DNA of 15,954 nucleotides from an uncultured Bacteroidales bacterium (GCA_934695325.1 CAKUVD010000020.1:1-15954), one strand, 5' to 3'. Counted from the first letter of the stretch, positions 1-7,327 are shown. Numbers and translations: made by a program. Notes: a model not told the origin generated them from the letters alone.

Positions 1-192
1 ACGGTGATGAGCGAATCGGACGAGGTGATGAAGACCGCCTACGAAGATGTCAAGGCATTCTGCGAGAGCATCAATGCCGCCGGAGGCAATGCTTCGTGCA
101 CCATAGTGCCGGCATCCGAACAATGGTCGCATCAGACCACCTGCGAGCAGTCCTACACTGACGAGCGCCTTCGCTGGCTGTTCGGGAAATAA
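1..192 (+). CDS. 3' end of a probable alpha/beta-hydrolase (esterase), cut by the window edge
   Basis: The frame is open from the first base and stops with TAA at 190-192, so the true start lies upstream of the window. The visible 63 residues carry a stretch (WSHQTTCEQSYTDERLRWLF) that resembles the C-terminus of dienelactone-hydrolase or carboxylesterase-like proteins. In those proteins the catalytic His is followed by a Tyr-(S/T)-Asp segment and a final Leu-Trp-Leu helix; here His would be the catalytic candidate. The nucleophile and acid residues are outside the window. Such esterases often sit near flavodoxin and AraC genes in Bacteroidales, which fits the rest of this region. The family call is an inference from a short tail. 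Confidence 0.45.
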   Translation, partial: TVMSESDEVMKTAYEDVKAFCESINAAGGNASCTIVPASEQWSHQTTCEQSYTDERLRWLFGK

Positions 193-195
193 TAT

Positions 196-562
196 TCCCG
201 TGTGAACATCTGTTCCTTTGTCATTGCTGATGCCTTTCAACTTTGTCGTTTTAACTCTCTTCATCATATTCTTGAATTCACCCCACCGTCCGGAGTCAAT
301 AAGGTCGCTTGAGGCTCCGCAATCGATGCAGAATTTAAGATTGGCCGTGCCAATCCGGATCGATCAGGGTGAGAGTCTTGCCCTTGTAGCCGAACAGCAG
401 GTCGTAGTCCCTGTACACGTCATAGCCTATGAGACCGTAAACCTCCGTGCAGTTCTCCAGATGAGACAAGTCTGACATCATGACTTTCAGGCTATCCGCA
501 CGTATTCCGTTGAATTCAAAGGAATCAACGGTGATGACATCCTGCCCGCCGCAATGGACCTA
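196..562 (-). pseudogene. Remnant of a tandem-domain retropepsin-like aspartic protease
   Basis: Read on the minus strand, one frame (562 to about 335) gives the end of a first aspartyl-protease domain, including GLIGYDVYRDYDLLFGYKGK and TLTLIDPD, and then hits a TAA at 335-337. A shifted frame continues from about 350 to 196 with the start of a second domain, including FCIDCGASSDLIDSGRWGEF and KLKGISNDKGTDVHTGI. Many Bacteroidetes members carry two retropepsin domains in this order. The first catalytic Asp-Thr-Gly is missing because the 5' part is gone. The second motif reads Asp-Cys-Gly. Linker residues are missing at the frameshift and the 3' half is lost where the esterase gene begins. 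The gene is clearly dead. Confidence 0.6.
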
Positions 563-882
563 GGTGATACCAGCACCAACAGAGCCACCCGAAGCGAAGT
601 GCCATCGTTGAACTTTGGAAGAAGCACCACCATTCCAAGGGTAAGCAGCGCGATCAAGGCATCTGCCCCAATGATCAGCGTTTTCTTTGAATGACGGTCA
701 GCCCAGACACCGCCCACAAAGGACATGAAGAACTGCGGGACGAACGAGCATATTGAGAACATCGCCACCCAGAAGCCAGATGAAGTCTCCAAGGTAATGT
801 ACCAAACAATCGCGAATGCCACTATCTGCGAACCTAAAAGGGTAATGTCCTGACTGATAAAGAAAGGGATTGCTTTTTCATC
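546..882 (-). pseudogene. N-terminal remnant of an MFS drug-efflux transporter
   Basis: The minus strand from about 882 reads KAIPFFISQDITLLGSQIVA, then AIVWYITLETSSGFW, a hydrophobic segment, GGVWADRHSKKTLIIGADAL and a further membrane helix. This is the first three or so helices of a MefA-like major-facilitator transporter, with the loop 2-3 motif G-x-x-A-D-R-x-x-K-K intact. An in-frame stop (883-885) lies just upstream, so there is no start codon in this frame. Around 546-562 the reading passes into the aspartic-protease remnant in another frame. About 100 of roughly 400 expected residues survive. It lies downstream of the MerR/GyrI regulator on the same strand, which suggests the pump was once its target. 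Confidence 0.65.
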
Positions 883-884
883 TT

Positions 885-954
885 AGAAGCTGTTTTGAAT
901 TGATTGTTTGAAGATTTTTTCACCTCAAAGAACAAACAAATCAAAACAGCTTCT
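885..954. repeat. Long inverted repeat between MerR gene and MFS remnant
   Basis: A 14-bp arm (AGAAGCTGTTTTGA, 885-898) has an exact inverted partner at 941-954. A further GTTTG/CAAAC pairing (906-910 with 933-937) lies inside, around an A/T-rich centre. The element sits 17 bp after the MerR stop and just before the first readable codon of the MFS remnant. No T-run follows either arm, so a classical terminator is doubtful. It could instead be a small MITE-like element or the joined ends of a lost insertion. Confidence 0.6.
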
Positions 955-970
955 TATTTGTGAAGTAATG

Positions 971-1795
971 TTATGCTATTTCTACAGGGACTTGGATGAT
1001 TGTGAGCCACATATTGGCGTCCTCTTGGTTCCATATTCCGTCAATGTAGTTGGCTCGCGGAAGTCCTGTGACCTTGTAGCCTTTCTTTTCCAGCATGGCA
1101 AACAGGTCGATGAGACTTTGGTGCAGGTTTTCGTAGGGACCGAACACTTTCAGGCATGCAGCCATGGGCACTGCGGGGATTTCCTTGAACTTGATGATGG
1201 CGGAATCCGTCCCCTTTTCCTTTACCTGTTCGCAGTACTCAATGTCAATGCCCTGTGGCTTGTATCCACCGTGTTCAATGGTATAGCAGTAGCCTGGTTC
1301 AATACATTCGCATCCAAGACGTGCCATTTCTGGTCCGATGACTTCACAGCACAGATTACCAAGCTCAGCATAAGAAGGGATGACAGCTCTGTGACTCGCA
1401 ACGATGATTGCGGGCAATGATTCAAAATACAGTTTTTCCATTTTGTGATTCTTTTTGTGGGAAGCAACATACGCCTTGAGCAATCGGCGGCGTTCCTTGA
1501 GAACCTCCAACTCCTGCTCACACCGGACTATCTTCTCCTCAAGAGATTCGACTGAAGGAAAATGACTTTCGTCTTCCATCATGTCCCGGATCTCTTCAAG
1601 AGAGTAGCCAAGGGTCTTCAGGGTGCAGATGTTCTGGATTTTCTGGAACTGCGCCACTGTGTAGTAGCGGTACCCTGTCCACCGGTCCACGATTTCGGGA
1701 ACCATAAGTCCAATCTGTTCGTAATGCCGCAACGCGCGCACCGTAACCTTGCTCAGGCGGGAAAACTCCCCGATTTTTAACTTGATTTCACTCAT
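971..1795 (-). CDS. MerR-family regulator with GyrI-like effector domain (BmrR type)
   Basis: The 274-residue protein starts at ATG 1793-1795. Residues 7-26 (IGEFSRLSKVTVRALRHYEQ) form the MerR helix-turn-helix, followed by the wing with W-x-G-Y-R-Y-Y and a coiled-coil dimer helix (about 78-115). The rest, from about 120, resembles a GyrI/AraC_E_bind effector-binding domain, ending MWLTIIQVPVEIA. By family knowledge such proteins bind bulky, often cationic drugs and activate efflux genes by untwisting promoters with long spacers. Its own upstream region has that layout (see 1825-1857), so autoregulation is likely. The MFS remnant downstream on the same strand is the plausible lost target. The gene looks intact. 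Confidence 0.9.
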   Translation of the reverse strand: MSEIKLKIGEFSRLSKVTVRALRHYEQIGLMVPEIVDRWTGYRYYTVAQFQKIQNICTLKTLGYSLEEIRDMMEDESHFPSVESLEEKIVRCEQELEVLKERRRLLKAYVASHKKNHKMEKLYFESLPAIIVASHRAVIPSYAELGNLCCEVIGPEMARLGCECIEPGYCYTIEHGGYKPQGIDIEYCEQVKEKGTDSAIIKFKEIPAVPMAACLKVFGPYENLHQSLIDLFAMLEKKGYKVTGLPRANYIDGIWNQEDANMWLTIIQVPVEIA

Positions 1796-1824
1796 AACAA
1801 CTGTGCACTTTTGTTATTTGCCTG

Positions 1825-1857
1825 CAAATATATATCGTGACGTAGGGTACGAGTCAA
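1825..1857 (-). promoter_or_regulatory. Promoter of the MerR gene with long spacer and central dyad
   Basis: On the minus strand TTG (1855-1857, within TTGACT) and TATATTTG (1825-1832) match the Bacteroidota -33 and -7 boxes. They are separated by 22 bp, longer than the usual 19-20. The spacer holds the perfect palindrome CGTA-CCC-TACG (1841-1851). Long spacers with a dyad between the boxes are the hallmark of promoters controlled by MerR-family proteins. Confidence 0.6.
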
Positions 1858-2284
1858 GAAAATATTGATTTTTTTTGCCAAGGCCGCTGCGATGAGCCTC
1901 TTTGACGAAACCTCAAGAAATAACCCCTCCTATGCCAGTCCACCCCGAAACCGTCCTTATGCTGAAAGCCCTCCTCGGACTCCGCCTCGCCATCGGCAGG
2001 CGGCTGCCGTTCCTCCAGACGTTCTCCGACAGAGGAAACAGCCAGCCAGACCATATACAACTTGGCTGGACGATGGCCTTCTTATCCTCACATCAGACCG
2101 AACCAGAATCCGCACGTGGGACACGGCACTCCTCTGGGAACTCCTTTTACATCTCATTGGACAGAACATTCGTCAAAATATATGCTATAAATCTTTCCGC
2201 TGCAATAAGGAGAACCTAGACAAGGAGGCTCAGAACTGGGTAATCGAAAACTCTGTCACATGGTGACGCAAAATTCGATTAGTG
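1858..2284. other. Gene-free, partly GC-rich tract; no supported gene
   Basis: Between the MerR promoter and the ATPase remnant several frames are open (for example plus strand 1902-2219 and 1865-2266), but none has a recognisable domain. The compositions are low-complexity (Pro/Arg-rich in one frame), and no promoter or ribosome-binding site supports a start. The stretch 1920-2110 is more GC-rich than its flanks and may be debris of a mobile element. I cannot assign it. Confidence 0.4.
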
Positions 2285-3213
2285 ATGAAAACTATTGAAC
2301 GAAAAAAATATCTGGACGAACTCATTTCTCTGCGAAATAACGGGATGATTAAGGTCATAACTGGAATGCGCAGATGCGGCAAGTCTTATCTGCTGTTTGA
2401 GATATTCGCATCTTATCTCGAAACAGACGGCACTGCTCCAGACCATATCATAAAAGTAGACTTGGAGGACTTCCTCAAATATTGTCGTATAAAACCGAAG
2501 AGCAAAAAGTACGCTTCCTTAAATCTCTGTTCGACGAAACCTACATTAAGGACATCAAGGATCGCTATGACATACGCAAAGACGATGACTTGGAAGAACT
2601 CATCAACATCATGGCCTCTGGAATCGGTGCGTTGACCAATCCGAGCAAATTGGCCAATACGTTCCGAAGCGAAAAGAAGTCAGTCATATCCTACGATACT
2701 GTCAAGGATTATATCGATTATCTCTGCGATTCGTTCCTGATTGAAAAATCCACCCGCTACGACATCAAAGGGAAGCGGTATATCAATTCTCCTTACAAAT
2801 ATTATTTCATGGATCTTGGATTGCGCAACGCCCGCATCAATTTCCGCCAGTCGGAAAAAACTCATCTGATGGAGAATATGGTTTACAATGAACTGAGGGC
2901 ACGTGGGTTCAATGTGGACGTGGGGGCCGTTCCTATCGTGACAAAAGATGAAGACGGAAAACAGAAACGATCCACTCTTGAAGTCGATTTCGTCTGTAAT
3001 TTGGGTAGCAGACGTTACTACATACAGTCGGCATACCGTATGGAGTCTGACGAGAAAATAAAGCAGGAACGGGCTTCCTTGCTGAAAGTGGATGATTCAT
3101 TCAAGAAGATTATCGTTATCGGAGAAGAAAGTCCGGTGACAAGGGATGAATCCGGTATTACAACCATAAGCATCTATGATTTCCTTTTGAAGGACAACTC
3201 ATTGGAACTGTAA
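2285..3213 (+). pseudogene. DUF4143 AAA ATPase with a large internal deletion
   Basis: Starting at ATG 2285, the first about 64 codons read MKTIERKKYLDELISL and the Walker A motif GMRRCGKSYLL, up to KVDLEDFL near 2475. The reading then moves to another frame that begins LPQILSYKTEEQKVRF (about 2470) and runs to TAA at 3211. This second part is the arginine-finger-distal and winged-helix region plus the C-terminal DUF4143 domain (STLEVDFVC, then YYIQSA). Against full-length members of about 400 residues, Walker B, the sensor region and the GGLP segment, roughly 120-130 residues, are missing at the joint. The deletion also changes frame, so no ATPase can be made. The 3' portion alone could be read from TTG 2482, but this is unlikely to be functional. 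Confidence 0.85.
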
Positions 3214-3342
3214 ACCTGCCGTATAAACAGTACCTACGGTAAGAATTTCGACTCCGCAGACTCAATAAGAAAGGCACTAAAAGATGAATGCAAACACCTC
3301 GTTTGGCATATTTTGGCTATCTTTATGCTGTTATAATTATTC

Positions 3343-3495
3343 ATGGCCACAATCGGAAACATATCCGCACTCCTGTCATCGGTGCATCTTCCGGAAGACG
3401 CGCTGACTGCATTGCATTTCCCAGCCAGAAGCATAATCCTCGAAGAAGGAAAGATTGCAGACAAACTCTAATACGTCCGCAGCGGATGTCTGCGC
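3343..3495 (+). pseudogene. N-terminal fragment of a Crp/Fnr-type regulator
   Basis: From ATG 3343 the frame gives MATIGNISALLSSVHLPEDA and then [16 protein letters not shown] (3469-3471), YVRSGCLR. This is the beginning of a cyclic-nucleotide-binding-like barrel. The Crp/Fnr pattern of a basic/hydrophobic strand, E-E-G, then a Tyr-Tyr-Val-x-x-G-x-x-R strand is clear. The codon expected for the first of the two Tyr residues is the stop TAA. After about 3495 the similarity ends, so the rest of the barrel and the HTH are absent. Confidence 0.55.
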
Positions 3496-3544
3496 CGCCC
3501 GCCAGAAAGAGGCCGATGGCAATGCCCCCGAATATGTCGGCGAT

Positions 3545-3658
3545 ATGAGCGGAGTGACCCCTGAACAAGCCGCCACCCATCTTTCAGGATTCGGGACAAG
3601 CGGGCGTAACACAAACGGAATCGAAGAGTGGCTCAAGACCATCAACATTATGGAATAA
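3545..3658 (+). pseudogene. C-terminal scrap of a flavodoxin
   Basis: The frame ending at TAA 3656-3658 closes with [23 protein letters not shown]. It aligns well with the last 35 residues of the intact flavodoxin lipoprotein at 5302-6048: V/LTP, a His-Leu segment, TSGR, then I-x-x-WLK-x-I-x-I-x-E. Only this last helix region remains, and it follows the Crp/Fnr fragment directly in a different frame. A paralogous flavodoxin gene was apparently deleted here. The open frame can be traced back to 3455, but the residues before about 3545 match nothing. Confidence 0.45.
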
Positions 3659-3672
3659 GGATATTTCCGGTC

Positions 3673-3703
3673 TTTGCAAGAAGGCTGGAAATTTGTATAT
3701 TCG
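3673..3703 (+). promoter_or_regulatory. Promoter of the AraC-family gene
   Basis: TTTG (3673-3676) and TATATTCG (3696-3703) are separated by 19 bp, matching the Bacteroidota TTTG / TAnnTTTG pattern with one mismatch. The predicted RNA start near 3710 leaves a short leader of about 20 nt before ATG 3729. Confidence 0.6.
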
Positions 3704-3728
3704 TGGTTCATAAGACTATGGTTCGATT

Positions 3729-4535
3729 ATGGAAGAGCAGAAAGACATAATGGTCGTGGATAGGCTCGGTGTCGTCCCGCTTGATTCGGAAGCCGAGTAC
3801 CTTGCCCATCTCCTGTGCTTTGCCGGCACCTGCCGCTACCGTTTCAAAGAACGCGACTTCGAGCTGCACGCCGGCGACCTGTCCATCATCAGGAAGAGGA
3901 AACTGATTGAGAATATTCATTGGTCGGAAGATTTCCGATGCAAGGTCATCTATGCCAAGCCAGGGTTCATAGAGCTGTGCACTCCGCAGACCAACTATGG
4001 CATCAAAGGTTCACTTTCCCTGTTCCTTAACCCGGTCATTCATCTGACACCGGAGCAGCAGATAACCTGCCGCCGGGATTTCGACCAGTTGGAGACGCGG
4101 ATTGCGGACACCGAACACCGTTTCTATAAAGAGGTGGTGATGAACGCGATGCAGACCGCGATCCTGGATTTCTTCGATTTCCACGCACGTATTCACGGTG
4201 ACAGCGACATCTCGACCCAGAGTGCGTCCATAATGAACCGTTTCCTTAAGATGCTGGAAGAAGGGACATACCGCGAGCACCGCGAGGTGACATATTACGC
4301 CGACAGACTCTGTGTCACACCGAAGTACCTGTCCGAAGTGTCCAAGAAGGCCAGCGGCTACGGGGCGAACTACTGGATAAACCGCTACACCATCCTTGAC
4401 ATCACCCGGCTGCTACGTGACAAGTCATTGTCATTCGTGGACATATCCGACATCTTCGGGTTCTCTTCACCGGCCTATTTCAGCCGCTACGTGCAGCAGA
4501 ATCTGGGAATGAAACCGTCCGACTACAGGGATTAG
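3729..4535 (+). CDS. AraC-family transcriptional regulator
   Basis: The 268-residue protein has an N-terminal sensor region (about 1-150) with a cupin-like segment around HAGDLSIIRKRK. The C-terminal AraC DNA-binding domain (about 170-268) has two helix-turn-helix units: ADRLCVTPKYLSEVSKKASG and then the canonical ISDIFGFSSPAYFSRYVQQ, with GMKPSDYRD at the end. Length and ending are typical, so it appears intact. No ribosome-binding site is visible, which is common in Bacteroidota. It reads towards the flavodoxin/ferredoxin operon at 5302-7014, from which it is separated only by a minus-strand ATPase remnant. AraC proteins of this type often sit beside flavodoxin, aldo/keto-reductase and esterase genes, so it may control that operon (inference). 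Confidence 0.9.
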   Translation: MEEQKDIMVVDRLGVVPLDSEAEYLAHLLCFAGTCRYRFKERDFELHAGDLSIIRKRKLIENIHWSEDFRCKVIYAKPGFIELCTPQTNYGIKGSLSLFLNPVIHLTPEQQITCRRDFDQLETRIADTEHRFYKEVVMNAMQTAILDFFDFHARIHGDSDISTQSASIMNRFLKMLEEGTYREHREVTYYADRLCVTPKYLSEVSKKASGYGANYWINRYTILDITRLLRDKSLSFVDISDIFGFSSPAYFSRYVQQNLGMKPSDYRD

Positions 4536-4547
4536 ACGAAGTCTCCG

Positions 4548-5048
4548 TTAATATAGCAGGCCGAACATCCATAAAGGAATGCGGTTATGGTGTCCGATTT
4601 CTGTGTCGTCAACAGCCAGATAGCTGCCTGCCACGTCTTTGATTTGTTCAAACGATTTCTTGCGTCCCCCAACCTCAAACAGATATTTCCCATCCACAAG
4701 GAAATCTCCCTTTGCGGGATAAGTAACGGAGTGATCGACTGCCAATTGACTCAAAAAGAAAGTCTCCCGTACAGTCCCGATGTTTGGATTCGTTGCGTAT
4801 GCGTACATCAAATTGGAATTGTCCATGAATATCTTTTCGGGGCGCGACAGTTTGTCAATGTGTTTCGGCTTGTCGGAAAGTAATGCCAGAAGTCCTGCCT
4901 TTTCGAGGGCATACAACATCTTGAGACCTTGATTTCTGTCGGTCTCCAACTCATTGTATAGATTCGACATATTCGGTGTCTGTGGAACCTGTTCCGCAAG
5001 AATCATAAACATTTTCTTGGTCTTCCTGATTGTGGATTGTCCATACAC
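4548..5048 (-). pseudogene. C-terminal half of a second DUF4143 ATPase
   Basis: The 166-residue frame matches the distal part of DUF4143 ATPases. It has a winged-helix-like segment (MSNLYNELETDRNQGLKMLY), SRPEKIFMDNSNLMYA, TVRETFFLSQL and the C-terminal nuclease-like fold with GDFLVDGKYLFEVGGRKKSF. It ends LWMFGLLY, the usual end of this subfamily. There is no P-loop, Walker B or sensor. In frame, a TAA stands about ten codons upstream, and only a GTG (5046-5048) could serve as start. A TGACTTTG box near 5070 on this strand may be the old promoter. The gene has lost its first half; its family branch differs from the copies at 2285 and 11930. Confidence 0.8.
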
Positions 5049-5082
5049 CGTAACATTTTATGATGATGCAAAGTCATGAAAT

Positions 5083-5131
5083 AATGTTTGTAAACACTAT
5101 TGCTTGGCGTAATTTAGTATCTGTAAACATT
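5083..5131. promoter_or_regulatory. Paired TGTAAACA repeats, candidate operator
   Basis: TGTAAACA occurs twice in the same orientation (5089-5096 and 5122-5129), 33 bp apart, about three helical turns. The first copy is also part of the palindrome TGTTT-GT-AAACA (5085-5096), and AATGTTT/AAACATT (5083-5089, 5125-5131) make an outer inverted pair. The site lies about 135-185 bp upstream of the flavodoxin promoter. AraC-family proteins often bind such direct repeats, so the neighbouring AraC product is a candidate; this is inference only. Confidence 0.3.
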
Positions 5132-5265
5132 AAGTCGAGTGTGTCGCATTTCGCTTAAGTTCTTAGATGTTATTTACAGCTCTCTCAAACAATCAATAAT
5201 CCCGATTCCGAAATAATGGAAAGTTAATCCGCATTTTTTGTCCTGCACGTCCAGATGAATCCAAA

Positions 5266-5293
5266 TAACTTTGCAACTGAAAATAATAAGGAG
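5266..5293 (+). promoter_or_regulatory. -7 box and ribosome-binding site of the flavodoxin operon
   Basis: TAACTTTG (5266-5273) is a perfect TAnnTTTG box. A weak -33 candidate (CCTG, 5242-5245) lies 20 bp upstream, while the better TTTG (5237-5240) is 25 bp away, so the promoter may need an activator. AAGGAG (5288-5293) is a good Shine-Dalgarno 8 bp before ATG 5302, unusually strong for this window. Confidence 0.5.
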
Positions 5294-5301
5294 AAAAATT
5301 T

Positions 5302-6048
5302 ATGAGAACGTTAGCATTCAGTCTTGTAGCGGCTCTTGCCGTTGCATCATTCACGGCAATCACGGCCACGGCAATCACGGCGTGCACCGGTGAAGACGGG
5401 CCGCAGAAACCTGACACGGAGATTCCGGACAACAATGGAGATAGTGACAATGATGATTCCGGCAATACCGGTACGCCGACCGTTCCTGACCAGCCGGGAG
5501 AGACACCAGACACACCTGGTGGCGACAATCCTGATACCCCCGGTGAAGACAGACCCGACAACCCTGGAGAAGGAAGCGATATTCTTGTAGCATACTTCAG
5601 CTGGAGCGGAACCACGCAGCGCATGGCGCAGGAGATAGCGGCCCAGACGGGAGCGGACATATTCCGCATTGAGCCTGTCACTCCATATCCGACGGAATAT
5701 ACCCCTTGCACGGAGGTCGCGAGAGCCGAGAAGGAAGCCAACGCTCGCCCTGCAATTTCGGGAAGAGTCGAGAAATGGTCCGGATATGACACCGTGTTCA
5801 TCGGATGCCCTGTATGGTGGTGGACTACCCCTATGATCATCTGCACATTCGCCGAAAGCTACGACTTCGCCGGCAAGACAGTCGTCCCGTTCTGCACTTA
5901 CGCATCGACATATCGTGACGAGACATTGGCAAGGATCGTGGAACTCACTCCGGCCGCCAAGCATCTCGAAGGAGAAGGGCTTACAAGCGGACGTGTCAAT
6001 GCCGCAAACATAAATTCCTGGCTTAAGAGAATCGGCATTGTTGAATAA
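5302..6048 (+). CDS. Flavodoxin-domain lipoprotein (exported)
   Basis: The 248-residue product has a signal peptide with hydrophobic core (about 3-24) and lipobox ITAC, giving Cys28 as the lipidated residue. Residues about 32-91 form an acidic Asp/Pro/Gly/Thr-rich spacer with degenerate repeats of the type D-x-P-G-E-D. Residues 93-248 are a flavodoxin fold: the FMN phosphate loop SWSGTT is at 100-105, CPVWWWTTP supplies the flavin-stacking aromatics, and the end is INSWLKRIGIVE. FMN-bound flavodoxin carries one or two electrons between redox partners. Here the lipobox predicts anchoring outside the cytoplasm, with the spacer holding the domain away from the membrane. Start and Shine-Dalgarno agree. 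It is followed after 21 bp by an Fe-S/flavodoxin gene, its likely partner. Confidence 0.9.
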   Translation: MRTLAFSLVAALAVASFTAITATAITACTGEDGPQKPDTEIPDNNGDSDNDDSGNTGTPTVPDQPGETPDTPGGDNPDTPGEDRPDNPGEGSDILVAYFSWSGTTQRMAQEIAAQTGADIFRIEPVTPYPTEYTPCTEVARAEKEANARPAISGRVEKWSGYDTVFIGCPVWWWTTPMIICTFAESYDFAGKTVVPFCTYASTYRDETLARIVELTPAAKHLEGEGLTSGRVNAANINSWLKRIGIVE

Positions 6049-6069
6049 AAACATTATAACTTTACTGCA

Positions 6070-7014
6070 ATGATCGGAGACAGAAAAATAACAAGGCGCA
6101 CCGCATTGAAATCAATGTTAGGAACCGTCGCTATGGGATTGGCCGCCACGGCCGTGGGTGTCCCGAGCCTGACATCTTGCGCAGGTAAGAAGACAAAACG
6201 TGCTATCCTATATTTTACAGGAACCGGCAACAGCCTTTACATAGCACGGCAGCTCGCGGACGAGAATACGGAACTTCTCAGCATACCGCAGCTGATAAAG
6301 TCCGGGAAATTTGACATCGAGGCTGACGAGATCGGAATAGTATATCCTATTTACGGACATATGCCGCCGAACATGGTCAGACGCTTCATCAAGCAGGCCA
6401 ATCTGAAAGCGGATTATAAGTTCGCGGTTCTGACATACGGCAACAGAAAGAGCAACGCCGCAGAAATCTGGGACGAGGTGTCGAAAAAAGCCGGCAAGCC
6501 GTTCGACTACATCGCCACCATCATAATGGTTGACAACTGGCTGCCGAACTTCGACATGAACGAGCAGCGGAAGATCGACAAGCATATTCCGGAGAATCTG
6601 TCGAAGATAAAGTCTGAAATCAGCGAGAGAAAGCGGTGGATCGAGCCGGCCACGGAGGAGGAGCGAATGCAGCACAACGGCTTTCTCGCATATACCGGCA
6701 TTGACCCGGAGGTCGGTTTCCTCAAGCGCAGCGAGAAGTACTTTGTTACCACTGACGCCTGTGTACAATGTGGCGTTTGCGTTGATATGTGTCCGAGGGG
6801 CAATTACGAACTTGACGGAGACAGAGTGAAGATTTCGGGAGACTGTGAATTCTGCTTAGCCTGCATTCAGAACTGTCCGCAGAAGGCCATCCAATTCGCC
6901 AAGTTGGAGGACGACCCGCTTCTGTCCCGTGGAGAACTGAATCCGGACGCCCGCTACCGAAACGAAGACGTCTCCCTCGCCGACCTGCGTGCCGCAAACA
7001 GTCAGCGCAGATAG
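6070..7014 (+). CDS. Tat-exported EFR1-type flavodoxin/ferredoxin protein
   Basis: The 314-residue protein starts with a twin-arginine-like signal (TRRTALK, Arg9-Arg10), a hydrophobic segment (17-33) and LTSC, so Cys37 may be lipidated. The flavodoxin-like part follows with loop FTGTGNS (49-55) and VYPIYGHMPPNM. Near the C-terminus are two complete [4Fe-4S] motifs: Cys231, 234, 237, 241 and Cys259, 262, 265, 269. This is the EFR1-family arrangement, combining a flavin site with a bacterial-type ferredoxin to move electrons to an unknown acceptor. The Tat signal is sensible because cofactors would be inserted before export. It is in one operon with the flavodoxin lipoprotein. The physiological substrate cannot be told from the sequence. 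Confidence 0.9.
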   Translation: MIGDRKITRRTALKSMLGTVAMGLAATAVGVPSLTSCAGKKTKRAILYFTGTGNSLYIARQLADENTELLSIPQLIKSGKFDIEADEIGIVYPIYGHMPPNMVRRFIKQANLKADYKFAVLTYGNRKSNAAEIWDEVSKKAGKPFDYIATIIMVDNWLPNFDMNEQRKIDKHIPENLSKIKSEISERKRWIEPATEEERMQHNGFLAYTGIDPEVGFLKRSEKYFVTTDACVQCGVCVDMCPRGNYELDGDRVKISGDCEFCLACIQNCPQKAIQFAKLEDDPLLSRGELNPDARYRNEDVSLADLRAANSQRR

Positions 7015-7032
7015 AAAGTCTTCATATTCCGC

Positions 7033-7080
7033 AAAGACGACACGTCTTGGCATGCAATTCAGCCAAGGTGTGTTGTCTTT
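7033..7080 (+). terminator. Hairpin terminator after the flavodoxin/ferredoxin operon
   Basis: A 19-bp arm beginning AAAGAC (7033-7051) pairs with 7062-7080 at 16 of 19 positions, with GCATGCAATTCA in the loop region. The stem closes with TTT and an A/T-rich tail. It starts 19 bp after the stop at 7014. Confidence 0.7.
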
Positions 7081-7327
7081 ACAATTATAGAGAAAACCCG
7101 AAGATTTGCCGTTTCACTGGATAGTAATCGGGGAGTTTGAGCCTGTTTTCAGCCCGAAAAGGGGCATTTTCGGCACGAAAAAACACCGCCCCCAGTATTT
7201 CAATCATAAATCATTGAGAATCAATTAATAAGATTTTAATAATGAGTAAATGCTCCTCGCTAAATCAGCCGAGATACTTTTGTAATCATCTTATGTTAAA
7301 ATGGTTATAAAGGATACTTGACAATGA
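7081..7327. other. Gene-free tract between operon terminator and Fic remnant
   Basis: No gene is visible. A perfect 7-bp hairpin, CCGAAAA-6 nt-TTTTCGG (7154-7173), lies in a G/C-rich patch. The right half (7253-7335) is repeated at the end of the window (see the Fic-downstream repeat). Confidence 0.5.

Noticed and set aside
218..475. Plus-strand open frame of 85 codons
   Set aside because: The same DNA gives clear retropepsin-like sequence on the minus strand; the plus frame matches nothing.
908..1420. Plus-strand open frame opposite the MerR gene
   Set aside because: It is a shadow of the regulator gene with no domain, and its start lies in the inverted repeat.
1865..2266. Overlapping plus-strand frames that might be mobilisation genes
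   Set aside because: No domain, no ribosome-binding site and Pro/Arg-rich low-complexity composition; left as unexplained DNA.
5193..6054. Minus-strand open frames across the flavodoxin lipoprotein
   Set aside because: Ser/Leu/Pro-rich shadows of the acidic repeat spacer; the plus-strand gene has promoter, ribosome-binding site and domain.
7231..7295. Short minus-strand frame beginning DDYK, conserved in the Fic-downstream repeat
   Set aside because: The aligned copies differ mostly at first and second codon positions, so there is no sign of selection on a peptide.
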